Numbered from the stretch's first letter, positions 46,481 through 54,710 are shown. The stretch is DNA of 64,000 nucleotides from UBA7359 sp041689615 (GCA_041689615.1 JBDNFW010000033.1:62001-126000); one strand, 5' to 3'. Notes: generated by a model from the letters alone, not told the origin. Made by a program: numbers and translations.

Positions 46481-47758
46481 ATGCAAATTCACTTAAAAAC
46501 ATTGGGCTGTCGATTGAATGAAGCCGAGCTTGAATCCTGGGCGGAGGGTTTTCAATCGAAAGGACACCGCTTAACAGATCATGCTGAACATGCAGATATA
46601 CTCATTGTTAACACATGTGCCGTTACTCAAGAAGCGGTAAAAAAATCACGGCAAATAATAAGACGAACACACCGTAATAACCCTGCAGCTAAACTTGTTG
46701 TTAGCGGTTGTTATGCTAGCCTCGATGAAAAAATACAACAGGATATACCGGGAATTGATCTGTTAATCAACAATCAACAAAAAGATCAGTTAGTCGATAT
46801 TACATTGAACAATCTGGATTTCGAATCAATGCCGGCAATATCAACAGAACCCGGTGAAGCTAGTATTTTTCTACGCGGCAGAAATCGTGCTTTTATAAAA
46901 ATACAAGATGGTTGTCGATATCGATGCACATTTTGCATTGTTACTGTTGCCCGGGGTGATGAGCGTAGTAGAACAGAAGCTGACATTATTAAAGACATAA
47001 ATCAATTTCATCAACAAGGCATACAAGAAATTGTTTTAACCGGTGTTCATGTTGGTGGCTATGGTAGCGATATCGATTCAAGTCTTTACCAACTTATAAA
47101 TGCCGTTCTATCTACGACAGATATTCCGAGAATACGACTCGCTTCCGTAGAGCCATGGGATTTACCGGAAGATTTTTTTTCTTTATTTTCAAACAAGCGC
47201 TTAATGCCACACATGCATCTTCCCTTACAAAGTGGCAGTGATTCTGTTTTGAAACGCATGGCTCGTCGTTGTAAAACAAAAGACTTTAAAAAATTAATTC
47301 AACAAGCACGAAATGAAATACCGAACTTTAATCTTACGACAGATATTATTGCTGGCTTCCCTGGCGAAACAGAAGAAGAATGGCAAGAGTCATTAAACTT
47401 TATAGAAGAATCTTTGTTTTCACATATTCATATTTTTACTTATTCAAAACGTGAGGGAACCAAGGCAGCAACATTAACCCATCAGGTTGAAGCGTCTATA
47501 AAAAAAGAACGAAGTAAACAACTGCATATACTTGGTCAATCTATGCGTAACACGTTACTTAATGAACAAATTGGAAAAACACATGCTGTACTTTGGGAAG
47601 CACGCAATGAAAATGATGCATGGATGGGATACACCGAAAACTTTATCCGTGCTGAATTAAAAGTGAAGAACGCATTAGAACTAGAAAATAAAATTTCTGA
47701 GGTAAAAATTACAGGTGTTGCTAAAAATGCGACTCACTGTATTACCGAATTAGTCTGA
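46481..47758 (+). CDS. mtaB: tRNA t6A37 methylthiotransferase MtaB
   Basis: 425 residues from the ATG at 46481 (MQIHLKTLGCRLNEAELESW); a TTG 30 bp upstream is less likely. It is a radical-SAM methylthiotransferase that makes ms2t6A at position 37 of tRNA. The UPF0004 domain has the three cluster cysteines (LGCRLN, NTCAVT, SGCYAS), the radical SAM loop is GCRYRCTFCIVTVARGDERS, and a TRAM-like end follows. The CRLNEAE start and RGDERSR stretch separate MtaB from MiaB and RimO. Its last 25 bp overlap the convergent next gene. Confidence 0.93.
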   Translation: MQIHLKTLGCRLNEAELESWAEGFQSKGHRLTDHAEHADILIVNTCAVTQEAVKKSRQIIRRTHRNNPAAKLVVSGCYASLDEKIQQDIPGIDLLINNQQKDQLVDITLNNLDFESMPAISTEPGEASIFLRGRNRAFIKIQDGCRYRCTFCIVTVARGDERSRTEADIIKDINQFHQQGIQEIVLTGVHVGGYGSDIDSSLYQLINAVLSTTDIPRIRLASVEPWDLPEDFFSLFSNKRLMPHMHLPLQSGSDSVLKRMARRCKTKDFKKLIQQARNEIPNFNLTTDIIAGFPGETEEEWQESLNFIEESLFSHIHIFTYSKREGTKAATLTHQVEASIKKERSKQLHILGQSMRNTLLNEQIGKTHAVLWEARNENDAWMGYTENFIRAELKVKNALELENKISEVKITGVAKNATHCITELV

Positions 47759-48288
47759 CCCTCACTGTTGGTATTTTCTTCCATCTTTGCTTTAATGATC
47801 TCTTCTACTTCATCTAGTGATTTTTCAGCAAAATTCACTTTCGCGATTTCATCTTTAATCTGCTCAACGCTTAAAAATGCACCCAGCATAGGCGGATTAT
47901 TTAGTAACTTGGATGCACTCATCAGACTCATACTCATTTTTTTTGCTTTTTTTGATTCGAACTTCAGTCCCCACATCTCATGTTTTAAATATGCCTGATG
48001 GCGTTTTAATTTCTTTCGTGCTTGTTCTAGAATTTCATATTTTGCAGTCATTAATTTTGTTTTTTCTGCATCACTCGCTGTATATAATTCTGGCAATGAT
48101 GAATCAGTTTCATCAGTTGTTACTTCTGATACCTCATCTTGTTCATTGACATTGTTATTGTTATTGTTATTGTTATTCAAGACTTCACTGTGAGACACAT
48201 CGCTCACATCAAATTCAGTTGATGGCCAGAATAATCTCAAACTAAAAATAATCAGGATGGCAAGAACCAAGCCTATCATTGCTTTCAT
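47734..48288 (-). CDS. Membrane-anchored hypothetical protein with poly-Asn tract
   Basis: 184 residues. One N-terminal hydrophobic segment (MIGLVLAILIIFSLRLFW) is followed by an acidic, low-complexity linker holding nine consecutive Asn, then a helical basic part (AKYEILEQARKKLKRHQAYL) and a C-terminal helix (AKVNFAEKSLDEVEEIIKAK). The Asn run is coded by a hexanucleotide repeat. No family recognised. It converges on mtaB with a 25-bp tail overlap. Confidence 0.6.
   Translation of the reverse strand: MKAMIGLVLAILIIFSLRLFWPSTEFDVSDVSHSEVLNNNNNNNNNVNEQDEVSEVTTDETDSSLPELYTASDAEKTKLMTAKYEILEQARKKLKRHQAYLKHEMWGLKFESKKAKKMSMSLMSASKLLNNPPMLGAFLSVEQIKDEIAKVNFAEKSLDEVEEIIKAKMEENTNSEGQTNSVIQ
48152..48177. 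repeat. Hexanucleotide repeat (TTGTTA), just over four copies
   Basis: Perfect tandem repeat of 26 bp inside the membrane-anchored gene, coding alternating AAC/AAT Asn codons on the minus strand. Unit changes keep the frame, so slippage would alter linker length by two residues at a time rather than switch the gene off. Confidence 0.85.
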
Positions 48289-48619
48289 TTACAACACCTC
48301 ATTTAACAAGCTGGCACATGAAATAACCAGATAACACTATGAATAACTATGAACGGCTTAGGTTTATGCCCTAAATAGCGTTAATTTTGAGTCCGCATGA
48401 TACAGGAATTATTTGAAAGATAAAAATTATGTTGCTCTGCAAAATCTCACTAAATAATATATATTTCAATGACTTACAAACAACATACAGTGCCTAAATC
48501 TAATGTTAATACTAGGAATATTTTATAAATACATGAAATATATATAATTTTACTTGATTTTATCTAATTATCATCTAGAATTTAAAATTATAAGTACTTG
48601 ATTAATTGGGAGATCATAA
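48289..48619. other. AT-rich divergent intergenic region, no gene seen
   Basis: 331 bp between the divergent poly-Asn gene and the PilZ-like gene. I see no convincing frame or RNA gene. A short stem TTAGG / CCTAA lies near 48360, and the last 60 bp before the PilZ-like start are strongly AT-rich, fitting promoter sequence. The ribosome site GGGAG lies 7 nt before 48620. Confidence 0.4.
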
Positions 48620-49135
48620 ATGTTAGCCAATGTTAGTCTAAGTTATACTCAAAACCACCCTCCTGTCGGATCGGTTGTCCGGCCAAATTTGACCGACCAA
48701 CCTGAAGATTTTCAAAGCGACTTGCTTGAAGGTTTTATTAAACATCCCAAACGATTTCCACTTAAATTTAGACGTTTAAGATTTTGGCAGAGCTCAAAGA
48801 TTGAAATAAACCAGGATTCAAACACCGGCCTGACCTTTTCCTCTAAAGAATATCAAAAACCGGGCAGCATAATAGAAGTCACTATACCAACCCGAAAAGA
48901 GATTCATCATTTTATGGGTAAAGTCGTCATGGTTAAGGAATCCGACGACAGTTATGAGATTGGTTTATGGCTTATAAATGCTGAAGATGCGCCAAAATTA
49001 AGAATCGTTGAACAAATCTGTCACATCGAACTTTATCTAAACGACAAACGTTACAAAGAGGGTCCTTTTTTGAGTAAGGAAAAATTAACTGAAGAATGGA
49101 TTAGTCGTTTTGCCAGCGGTTTCCCTGTCAGTTAA
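48620..49135 (+). CDS. PilZ-like domain protein
   Basis: 171 residues, soluble. After a poorly ordered N-terminus comes HPKRFPLKFRRLRFWQ, a beta barrel with NQDSNTGLTFSSKEYQKPGS, IEVTIPTRKEIHHFMGKVVM and YEIGLWLINAED, then a C-terminal helix block (RIVEQICHIELYLNDK, TEEWISRFASGFP). This matches PilZ-type proteins with an EQICHIE extension. The c-di-GMP motifs RxxxR and DxSxxG are not fully standard, so ligand binding is uncertain. It may connect with the FimX-like protein at 55 kb. Confidence 0.65.
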   Translation: MLANVSLSYTQNHPPVGSVVRPNLTDQPEDFQSDLLEGFIKHPKRFPLKFRRLRFWQSSKIEINQDSNTGLTFSSKEYQKPGSIIEVTIPTRKEIHHFMGKVVMVKESDDSYEIGLWLINAEDAPKLRIVEQICHIELYLNDKRYKEGPFLSKEKLTEEWISRFASGFPVS

Positions 49136-49155
49136 ATAATATCAGGAGAGATTTA

Positions 49156-49296
49156 ATGAATTATATAAGAATATCGGGTGGCAGCATGATGCCCATAACA
49201 TTTAAAAGCAAAGCACTTATACCCAGTAAAAAACAAACCAGCGAAGTCAAACCAACAATAAAATTAAAAAAAGACGCGATACCTGAAACTAAATAA
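49156..49296 (+). CDS. Small basic protein, 46 residues, putative
   Basis: An ATG with CAGGAGAG about 8 nt upstream opens 46 codons beginning MNYIRISGGSMMPITFKSKA and rich in Lys, with TSEVKPTIKLKKDAIPETK at the end. It starts 20 bp after the PilZ-like gene stop and ends before the convergent msrA. The ribosome site is better than many accepted genes here, but there is no recognisable family. Confidence 0.4.
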   Translation: MNYIRISGGSMMPITFKSKALIPSKKQTSEVKPTIKLKKDAIPETK

Positions 49297-49310
49297 TATA
49301 ACGATATTTA

Positions 49311-49949
49311 TTAACCAGGACAAGTCACTCCTGTACCCGCTAAACTACAATACCCTGCCGGATTTTTTGCCAAATATTGTTGGTGATACATTTCAGCATA
49401 GTAAAATTCTGGAGCAATTAGTATTTCCGTAGTAATTACTGGAAAGCCAGCTTTCATTAATTTGGATTGATACTCTTCTTTCGAAGATTCTGCGATTGCT
49501 TTTTGTTCGTCATTATAAACATAAATCCCTGATCGATACTGTGTGCCCGTATCATTGCCCTGACGCATTCCCTGTGTCGGATCATGTGATTCCCAAAAAA
49601 CAGATAACAATTTTGAATAGCTTAATTTTTCTGGATCAAATACAACAAGAACTGCTTCAGTATGTCCGGTCATACCAGTGCAAACTTCTTCATAAGTAGG
49701 ATTAGACGTCAATCCGTTGATATAACCAACCGCAGTCGAATAGACACCTGCTTGTTGCCAAAAAAGCCGCTCAGCTCCCCAGAAACAACCTAAAGCAAAT
49801 ACCACCTGCTCCAATCCCTCAACAAAAGGTGGAACAATGAAATTAGCATTCACATAATGTTTGTTTTCAACAAACATCGGCGTTTGGCGTCCAGGTAATG
49901 CGTCTTTAGCATTGGGAAGTTGTCTTTTTTTATCTAGTCCTAAAAACAT
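49311..49949 (-). CDS. msrA: Peptide-methionine (S)-S-oxide reductase
   Basis: 212 residues. MsrA repairs oxidised methionine in proteins. The catalytic Cys is in FALGCFWGAERLFWQ, followed by GYINGLTSNPTYEEVCTGMT, HTEAVLVVFDPEKLSY and FWESHDPTQGMRQGNDTGTQ. Resolving cysteines lie near the C-terminus (GYCSLAGTGVTCPG). The N-terminal extension KDALPGRQTPM is typical of the E. coli-type long form. No signal peptide. Confidence 0.96.
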   Translation of the reverse strand: MFLGLDKKRQLPNAKDALPGRQTPMFVENKHYVNANFIVPPFVEGLEQVVFALGCFWGAERLFWQQAGVYSTAVGYINGLTSNPTYEEVCTGMTGHTEAVLVVFDPEKLSYSKLLSVFWESHDPTQGMRQGNDTGTQYRSGIYVYNDEQKAIAESSKEEYQSKLMKAGFPVITTEILIAPEFYYAEMYHQQYLAKNPAGYCSLAGTGVTCPG

Positions 49950-50031
49950 AGTGAAATTCGATTACTGTTTATAGCCATAGTTCAATAATGCTGTTAAATG
50001 TAGCAGCTTATCTATTCTGCTTAGTTATACC

Positions 50032-50763
50032 ATGACCTTCGTCTTATTATTTATATTAGGCTTGCTTGCCTGGTTCTTTAGTACTGTTGCCGCGGGCGGT
50101 GCTGCGACACTTTTGATTCCTATTATCACTTTCTTATTAGGTGCACAAATGGTGGCACCTATAATTTCTGTAGCTGCATTGTTTGCAAATCCATCACGAG
50201 CTTTCATATTTCGCCATCACATCGATTGGCAGGTCATTCGTTATTTATTACCCGGTAGTATCATTGGTGCTGTTATCGGTGCATGGTTATTAACTCGCAT
50301 TAATATTCAAGCCATCCAGATATTGCTCGGTTTATTTTTGATTAGCTACGTATTGCAAGATAAATTTAGCAAATCAAAACTCGCTACTAAAATGAAATTA
50401 ATCTGGTTCTTACCGTTAGGTTTTAACATTTCATTTCTATCTGGCCTCATTGGTGCAACAGGTCCTGTGCAGAATCTATTCATGTTGAGTTATGGCTTGG
50501 AAAAAGGGCAGCTTGTAGGAACAAAAGCTATCAACTCATTAGTCATGCAATTGTCAAAACTAATTAGTTACAGTGCTTTTGGTGCGCTTAGTGTTCAAAT
50601 AGCCGGTTATGGTCTGATCCTGAGTATAGGCGCAATTATCGGTGTTTTTCTGGCAAGGAAACATCTTGAAAATATCGATAAACTCCAATTTAGGCAATAT
50701 ACGCCGCTCGCACTAATGTTTATCTGTGGTATTGCTATGTTGTTTAGAGCATTTCAAATCTAA
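50032..50763 (+). CDS. TauE/SafE (TSUP) family membrane permease
   Basis: 243 residues with about eight hydrophobic segments. The family motif AAGGAATLLIPIITFLLGAQ lies in the first half and LSGLIGATGPVQNLFML in the second, the usual internal repeat of this fold. Family members export or import sulfonates, sulfite, thiosulfate or organic acids, so the substrate is open. Stands alone, divergent from msrA. Confidence 0.88.
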   Translation: MTFVLLFILGLLAWFFSTVAAGGAATLLIPIITFLLGAQMVAPIISVAALFANPSRAFIFRHHIDWQVIRYLLPGSIIGAVIGAWLLTRINIQAIQILLGLFLISYVLQDKFSKSKLATKMKLIWFLPLGFNISFLSGLIGATGPVQNLFMLSYGLEKGQLVGTKAINSLVMQLSKLISYSAFGALSVQIAGYGLILSIGAIIGVFLARKHLENIDKLQFRQYTPLALMFICGIAMLFRAFQI

Positions 50764-50910
50764 AAAAAACTCCTTCAGCAAAATTTAATTACTTAACTAT
50801 CTGAAAAACATAAATATAGTATATTCACATCAATAATATATTGCAGTGCACAAAATTTGGTTTACAATTATCTGTAAATTCATTTTCCATCCAAATTTAA
50901 GAGGTTATAC

Positions 50911-51729
50911 ATGGAAATTAAAGACAGAGTTGCGTTAGTAACTGGTGGTGCAAGTGGTATTGGTCGTGCAGTTTCATTCGAGCTAGCTGAACGTGGTGTA
51001 AAAAAAATCGCTTTGGTTGATTTAACTGATGATGTTGAAATCGCTGCAAAGGAAATTAATAACAAAGTGAATGCAGATGTTGCTATCTCTTTTAAAGGCA
51101 ATGTGACTGATGAAGCCTTTCGACTAGAAGTATTCGAAACAATGGAAAAAGATCACGGCATGGTTAGTATTTGTGTCCCCGCAGCAGGCATTACTCGTGA
51201 TGCACTAGCAATAAAAGTCGATAAAGAAACAAAAAAAGCAAAAATTTATCCTATTGAAAACTTTAAACTGGTTGTTGATGTTAATCTTATTGCACCGGTT
51301 TATTGGGCAATGCAGATGATTGCCCATATCGCAGAAGATCGTGCTCGAGAAGGTTTGAAGAAGTGGCATCCAGATGAAGGTGTGAGAGGTACCGTTGTCT
51401 TTATTGGTTCAATCTCTTCACAAGGTAACAAAGGTCAGGTTTCTTATGCGTCTACCAAGGCTGGGTTAGAAGGTGCTGCAGCGACTTTAACTCAAGAAGC
51501 CATGTTTCATGGCGTTCGTTGTGGTGTTATTCATCCTGGTTTTACTGATACGCCTATGGTTAGAGCACTGGGTGAAGAATATATCGAAAAATACATTTTA
51601 CCAGATACTCAATTAGGTCGTCTGATTCGCCCTACGGAAATTGCAGATGCCATATGTTTCATGATTTCTAATTCGGCTGTCAGTGGGGAACTATGGGCAG
51701 ATGCAGGCTGGCACCCCTCACCGGCTTAA
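50911..51729 (+). CDS. Short-chain dehydrogenase/reductase
   Basis: 272 residues. The Rossmann start RVALVTGGASGIGRAVSFEL has the TGxxxGIG motif, PAAGITRDAL replaces the usual NNAG, and the catalytic residues are Ser in FIGSISSQGNKGQ with Tyr and Lys in VSYASTKAGLEGAA. VIHPGFTDTPMVRAL follows. This resembles the FabG-like 3-oxoacyl reductase or hydroxy-dehydrogenase branch, but the substrate is not shown. It has a strong terminator and is monocistronic. Confidence 0.9.
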   Translation: MEIKDRVALVTGGASGIGRAVSFELAERGVKKIALVDLTDDVEIAAKEINNKVNADVAISFKGNVTDEAFRLEVFETMEKDHGMVSICVPAAGITRDALAIKVDKETKKAKIYPIENFKLVVDVNLIAPVYWAMQMIAHIAEDRAREGLKKWHPDEGVRGTVVFIGSISSQGNKGQVSYASTKAGLEGAAATLTQEAMFHGVRCGVIHPGFTDTPMVRALGEEYIEKYILPDTQLGRLIRPTEIADAICFMISNSAVSGELWADAGWHPSPA

Positions 51730-51763
51730 AACTGCAAATAATTATCTACTGATAATACAAACC

Positions 51764-51798
51764 AAGCCTTGTTTATATTTTATGAACAAGGCTTTTTT
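51764..51798 (+). terminator. Rho-independent terminator of the SDR gene
   Basis: A 10-bp perfect stem (AAGCCTTGTT / AACAAGGCTT) with an 11-nt loop is followed by a run of T. It overlaps the stop codon of the truncated TraR/DksA fragment on the other strand. Confidence 0.9.
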
Positions 51799-51877
51799 AT
51801 TCATTACGTTCGGCACATTGAATGCAAAGTGCTGCAGAAGGATTATGTTCTAAACGAGCAATAGCAATCATTTCAGC
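51797..51877 (-). pseudogene. 3' part of a TraR/DksA-type zinc-finger gene split by an IS30 insertion
   Basis: Read on the minus strand, 27 codons run A-EMIAIARLEHNPSAALCIQC-AERNE-stop. This is the second half of a DksA/TraR zinc finger including its last CxxC. The 5' part lies at 53502-53773. Joining both with one copy of the 2-bp duplication GC restores a 116-codon frame in which the two CxxC pairs are 17 residues apart, the standard spacing. The gene is therefore inactivated by the insertion. Confidence 0.88.
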
Positions 51878-53106
51878 TGCGATTTCAACCGGTCGATGCA
51901 ACATCTATGCTCTAACTATATAGAGGAGGATGTGGAAAATGAAACAACGACCAAGAATATATTACACCGAAGAACAAAAATCGTTGATGTGGGACCGATG
52001 GCAAAAAGGTGAGTCTCTTAATAAAATCGCTCGTCTCTTTGATCGACATCATCCGTCTATACAGCGCATCTTGTCAGAGACAGGCGGAATACGTCCAGCT
52101 AAGCGATATCGATCAAGGTTGGCGTTAACTTTGGTTGAACGTGAAGCAATATCTCGTGGTGTAGTTGCCGGTAATTCAATTCGATCTATTGCTGCTGCAC
52201 TAGGCCGCTCACCATCTACGGTTAGTCGTGAAATCAATCGTAATGGTGGGTTGATTCAATACCATGCCTGTCAATCAGATAAAGCTGCCTGGGATCGTGC
52301 ACATCGTCCCAAAATATGTAAACTGGTAGAGAACCGATCATTAGCGTGTATCGTAGCAAGAAAGCTTCAGTTGGAGTGGTCACCAGAACAGATTGCTGGA
52401 TGGCTTAAACATACTTATCCGGATGATGAGAACTATCAGGTGTCACACGAAACGATCTATCGCAGTCTTTATATTCAAGCTCGTGGCGCCTTGAAAAAGG
52501 AGTTATTACAACATTTAAGGCGTACCCGTGGAATGCGGCGTTCTCGCCATCACACACAGAAAACAGATAATCACGGTAGAATTACAGACACGGTATCAAT
52601 TAGTGAAAGACCCGCATCAGTTGATGACCGTGCTGTACCGGGTCACTGGGAAGGTGATCTTATAATGGGTAGTCATAATAGTCAGATTGCGACTCTTGTT
52701 GAACGCCATACTCGTTATGTCATGCTAGCCAAAGTTCATCGTAAAGATACTGAGACTGTTATTAATGCATTAATCAAACAGGCTCACAAGTTACCACAGG
52801 AACTCTATAAATCATTAACGTGGGATAGAGGTAAAGAGATGGCGGATCATAAACGCTTTACCTTGGCGACCGACATTGATGTTTACTTTTGTGATCCACA
52901 AAGTCCTTGGCAACGTGGTTCTAATGAAAATACGAATGGACTGCTGAGACAATATTTTCCGAAAGGAATAGACTTATCAGGTTACTCACAAACAAAATTA
53001 AATGCTGTAGCACGAAGACTCAACGAACGACCAAGAAAAACGCTAAACTATGAAACACCGGCAGAACGTTTTAATGCATGTGTTGCGTTGACCGGTTGAA
53101 ACCGCA
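51878..53106 (+). mobile_element. IS30-family insertion sequence, complete copy (1229 bp)
   Basis: The ends begin TGCGATTTCAACC and finish GGTTGAAACCGCA. The terminal inverted repeats match at 23 of 26 positions (51878-51903 against 53081-53106). One transposase gene fills the element and stops 7 bp before the right end. On the left, the target dinucleotide GC (51876-51877) is followed by the element; its partner GC is not at the inner right end but at 53502-53503, after a second IS30 end. Confidence 0.9.
51939..53099 (+). CDS. IS30-family transposase
   Basis: 386 residues from the ATG at 51939, which has AGGAGG 9 nt upstream; an ATG at 51930 is too close to that site. The N-terminal helix-turn-helix includes EEQKSLMWDRWQKGESLNKI and a second SIRSIAAALGRSPSTVSREI. 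The DDE catalytic core has PGHWEGDLIMGS, LTWDRGKEMADHKRF and PWQRGSNENTNGLLRQYFPK. The protein ends ETPAERFNACVALTG. It looks intact, so the element may still be active. Confidence 0.95.
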   Translation: MKQRPRIYYTEEQKSLMWDRWQKGESLNKIARLFDRHHPSIQRILSETGGIRPAKRYRSRLALTLVEREAISRGVVAGNSIRSIAAALGRSPSTVSREINRNGGLIQYHACQSDKAAWDRAHRPKICKLVENRSLACIVARKLQLEWSPEQIAGWLKHTYPDDENYQVSHETIYRSLYIQARGALKKELLQHLRRTRGMRRSRHHTQKTDNHGRITDTVSISERPASVDDRAVPGHWEGDLIMGSHNSQIATLVERHTRYVMLAKVHRKDTETVINALIKQAHKLPQELYKSLTWDRGKEMADHKRFTLATDIDVYFCDPQSPWQRGSNENTNGLLRQYFPKGIDLSGYSQTKLNAVARRLNERPRKTLNYETPAERFNACVALTG

Positions 53107-53169
53107 ACTGGAAGCGGACTGTCAGAATAAATATACTATTCCACTAAAGCGGTTCAATGGAGGTTAATT

Positions 53170-53376
53170 CTATTCCAGTTCTATTTTGCCATCTATCTCG
53201 GTCTCTAATTCAATTCCACCGATTTTCAAGATAACTTTAGCATCAAGTTTTTCATTACCTTTGAGCTTGCCTGACTCAACGGCTTCAAGAACCATATGCT
53301 CGATTTCGCGTTGCGAGGTGACACCGACTTTCTTCAGAAATTTACGAAGTGACATATTAAAAGTATCTTCATTCAT
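53170..53376 (-). CDS. DUF6494 family protein
   Basis: 68 residues from the ATG at 53376, with AGGAG 7 nt upstream. MNEDTFNMSLRKFLKKVGVT, then SQREIEHMVLEAVESGKL and IELETEIDGKIELE, match a small family of uncharacterised bacterial proteins with the same opening. A longer upstream frame would run into the IS30 remnant and is spurious. The gene lies between the complete IS30 and the second IS30 end, in minus orientation. No function is known to me. Confidence 0.8.
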   Translation of the reverse strand: MNEDTFNMSLRKFLKKVGVTSQREIEHMVLEAVESGKLKGNEKLDAKVILKIGGIELETEIDGKIELE

Positions 53377-53420
53377 TTTTTTACTCCTATCCACAGAGGT
53401 GTTTTTAAAGTGTATTACAT

Positions 53421-53501
53421 AACGACCACGCAAGACATTAGAATTTGAAACACCAGCAGAACGTTTTAACGCATGTGTTGCATTGACCGGTTGAAACCGC
53501 A
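53421..53501 (+). mobile_element. 3'-terminal remnant of a second, diverged IS30 copy
   Basis: About 80 bp corresponding to the last part of an IS30 transposase and its right inverted repeat. In frame it reads RPRKTLEFETPAERFNACVA then LTG-stop, against ERPRKTLNYETPAERFNACV in the complete copy. Several nucleotide and two residue differences show it is a related but different element, not a duplicate. It is in the same orientation and ends in the same GGTTGAAACCGCA, followed by the GC target repeat. Confidence 0.85.
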
Positions 53502-53773
53502 GCACACTCCAGACATTCACCATAAGTTTCAGCTTCAATACGCTTTAATGCTGTTTTAATTCTTGATAACTCTATTTCTCTTCTGCGCTTTGCCTCAACA
53601 GACATAGCTTGAGCTTGCATCGCATCCATTCTCGATAAACGTCCCACTCGAGTCTGGTCTAATTCAACTGGTTGGGCGGCATTGTCTCCCGTTTCAACAA
53701 GCTCATTAATTTCATCCCATTTTTCACTAAGAAGTTCTTTAAAGTGTACTAAATCCAGATTCTCTTCAATCAC
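53502..53773 (-). pseudogene. 5' part of the split TraR/DksA-type zinc-finger gene
   Basis: Ninety codons, MIEENLDLVHFKELLSEKWD, then a coiled-coil region with ELDQTRVGRLSRMDAMQAQA, and the first zinc knuckle YGECLEC, before the frame enters the IS30 end and continues as nonsense for 21 codons. TraR/DksA proteins bind the RNA polymerase secondary channel; small ones with the DQ-RVGRLSRMDA start are widespread and mostly unstudied. See the matching part at 51797-51877. Confidence 0.9.
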
Positions 53774-53801
53774 AATTTAACATCCGAGCAAATCAATTTT
53801 G

Positions 53802-54167
53802 CTAAGGACAACTTTCATCACTGTAATTTTTTAACGTAATTTCTTTTAAATCCGGATAGGCTTCATCTCGAAAATAAGCCCAATTTTCCTGATGTAAGGT
53901 ATCAAATGTACCGCCCGTTTTCATATCGACAAAAACCCAACGCTTTAAATCAGTATCAACCGAAACATGTTTAATACAAGCCAGGATCCATTTAGCGCTA
54001 TAGCCCATCTTTAAAATTGACGCTTCAATCATGGTGATATTATCTTTATTCACAACATAATATTCACCTTGATCATTTTGTTTTAATACATGGCGCCCGG
54101 GTAAGTTCTCTGCGGACACCTGTACAGCTAAAAACAATAAAACTATAGTTACGATAATTCTGTTCAT
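53802..54167 (-). CDS. Exported hypothetical protein
   Basis: 121 residues from the ATG at 54167 (MNRIIVTIVLLFLAVQVSAE, a signal peptide); another ATG four codons upstream is possible. The mature part has alternating strands (EYYVVNKDNITMIEAS, WVFVDMKTGGTFDTLH) and ends with a lone Cys (SDESCP) besides an internal one (ILACIKHV), which might pair. No family recognised. It starts 28 bp upstream of the split TraR gene on the same strand in transcription terms, reading away from it. Confidence 0.55.
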   Translation of the reverse strand: MNRIIVTIVLLFLAVQVSAENLPGRHVLKQNDQGEYYVVNKDNITMIEASILKMGYSAKWILACIKHVSVDTDLKRWVFVDMKTGGTFDTLHQENWAYFRDEAYPDLKEITLKNYSDESCP

Positions 54168-54272
54168 CTGTTCAACCATTTAATAATTAATAATTTTGTT
54201 TATATATTTAAAATTCATAGACCGCCGAGTATTTTAGCAACAACGGCACCTAGATAGCTAACGCCATGAATA

Positions 54273-54482
54273 TCAGGCACACATGCAATAATATCTGGCG
54301 TTACCATGAAGCCGGTCTGTATTTTTGCAAATATTAATCAATACCTTACCATAGGTATTATGCCCAAGCCGATCACGTCCACCACTCCAGTAATAATCAT
54401 ATTGGTTACATTCCATGAGCATATCTTTATCAGTTTCAATCAAGCGTTCTGCAATATTGAGAATAAGAACCAAACAAGTCAT
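54273..54482 (-). pseudogene. Remnant of a NADAR-domain (YbiA-like) gene
   Basis: The frame contains LIETDKDMLMECNQYDYYWS and GGRDRLGHNTYGKVLINI, which fits the C-terminal half of NADAR proteins (glycosidases acting on ADP-ribose-type and riboflavin-pathway compounds), whose consensus has an E-x-S-x-x-D-x-x-W-G block and a G-x-N-x-L-G-x-x-L-M block. The first half and the normal C-terminal helix are missing and the flanks read as nonsense, so I treat it as a broken relic. It lies in a 540-bp stretch that otherwise holds no gene. Confidence 0.5.
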
Positions 54483-54710
54483 ATCCGTAAGACATAACTG
54501 TATTGACCACAGAAACGCTAAATAATCCCATAATTCAGTATATTTTTAATATATTGACAGGTAAATTGTTGCTACAAGTTAATACGCAAATCGATATTTA
54601 ATTAAATATGAGAACTGACAGTTGATTAGCACTGAATTTATTTTGCCATATGTGGTCGTATCTTCTAAGATTTCTTAACATATTTAATAACTTACAAAAG
54701 GAATTAACCA
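54483..54710. other. AT-rich intergenic region
   Basis: About 230 bp between the NADAR relic and the cyclic-nucleotide-binding protein gene. No gene or RNA is evident. It must hold the promoter of the gene starting at 54711, whose AAAGGA ribosome site is about 8 nt before the GTG. Confidence 0.35.

Noticed and set aside
53170..53538. 122-codon minus frame covering the DUF6494 gene and the IS30 end
   Set aside because: The first 54 codons are antisense to the IS30 remnant and its target; the real gene starts at 53376 with its own ribosome site.
54215..54307. Thirty-codon minus frame MVTPDIIACVPDIHGVSY...
   Set aside because: Hydrophobic and protein-like, but too short, in a degenerate region and without a recognisable family.
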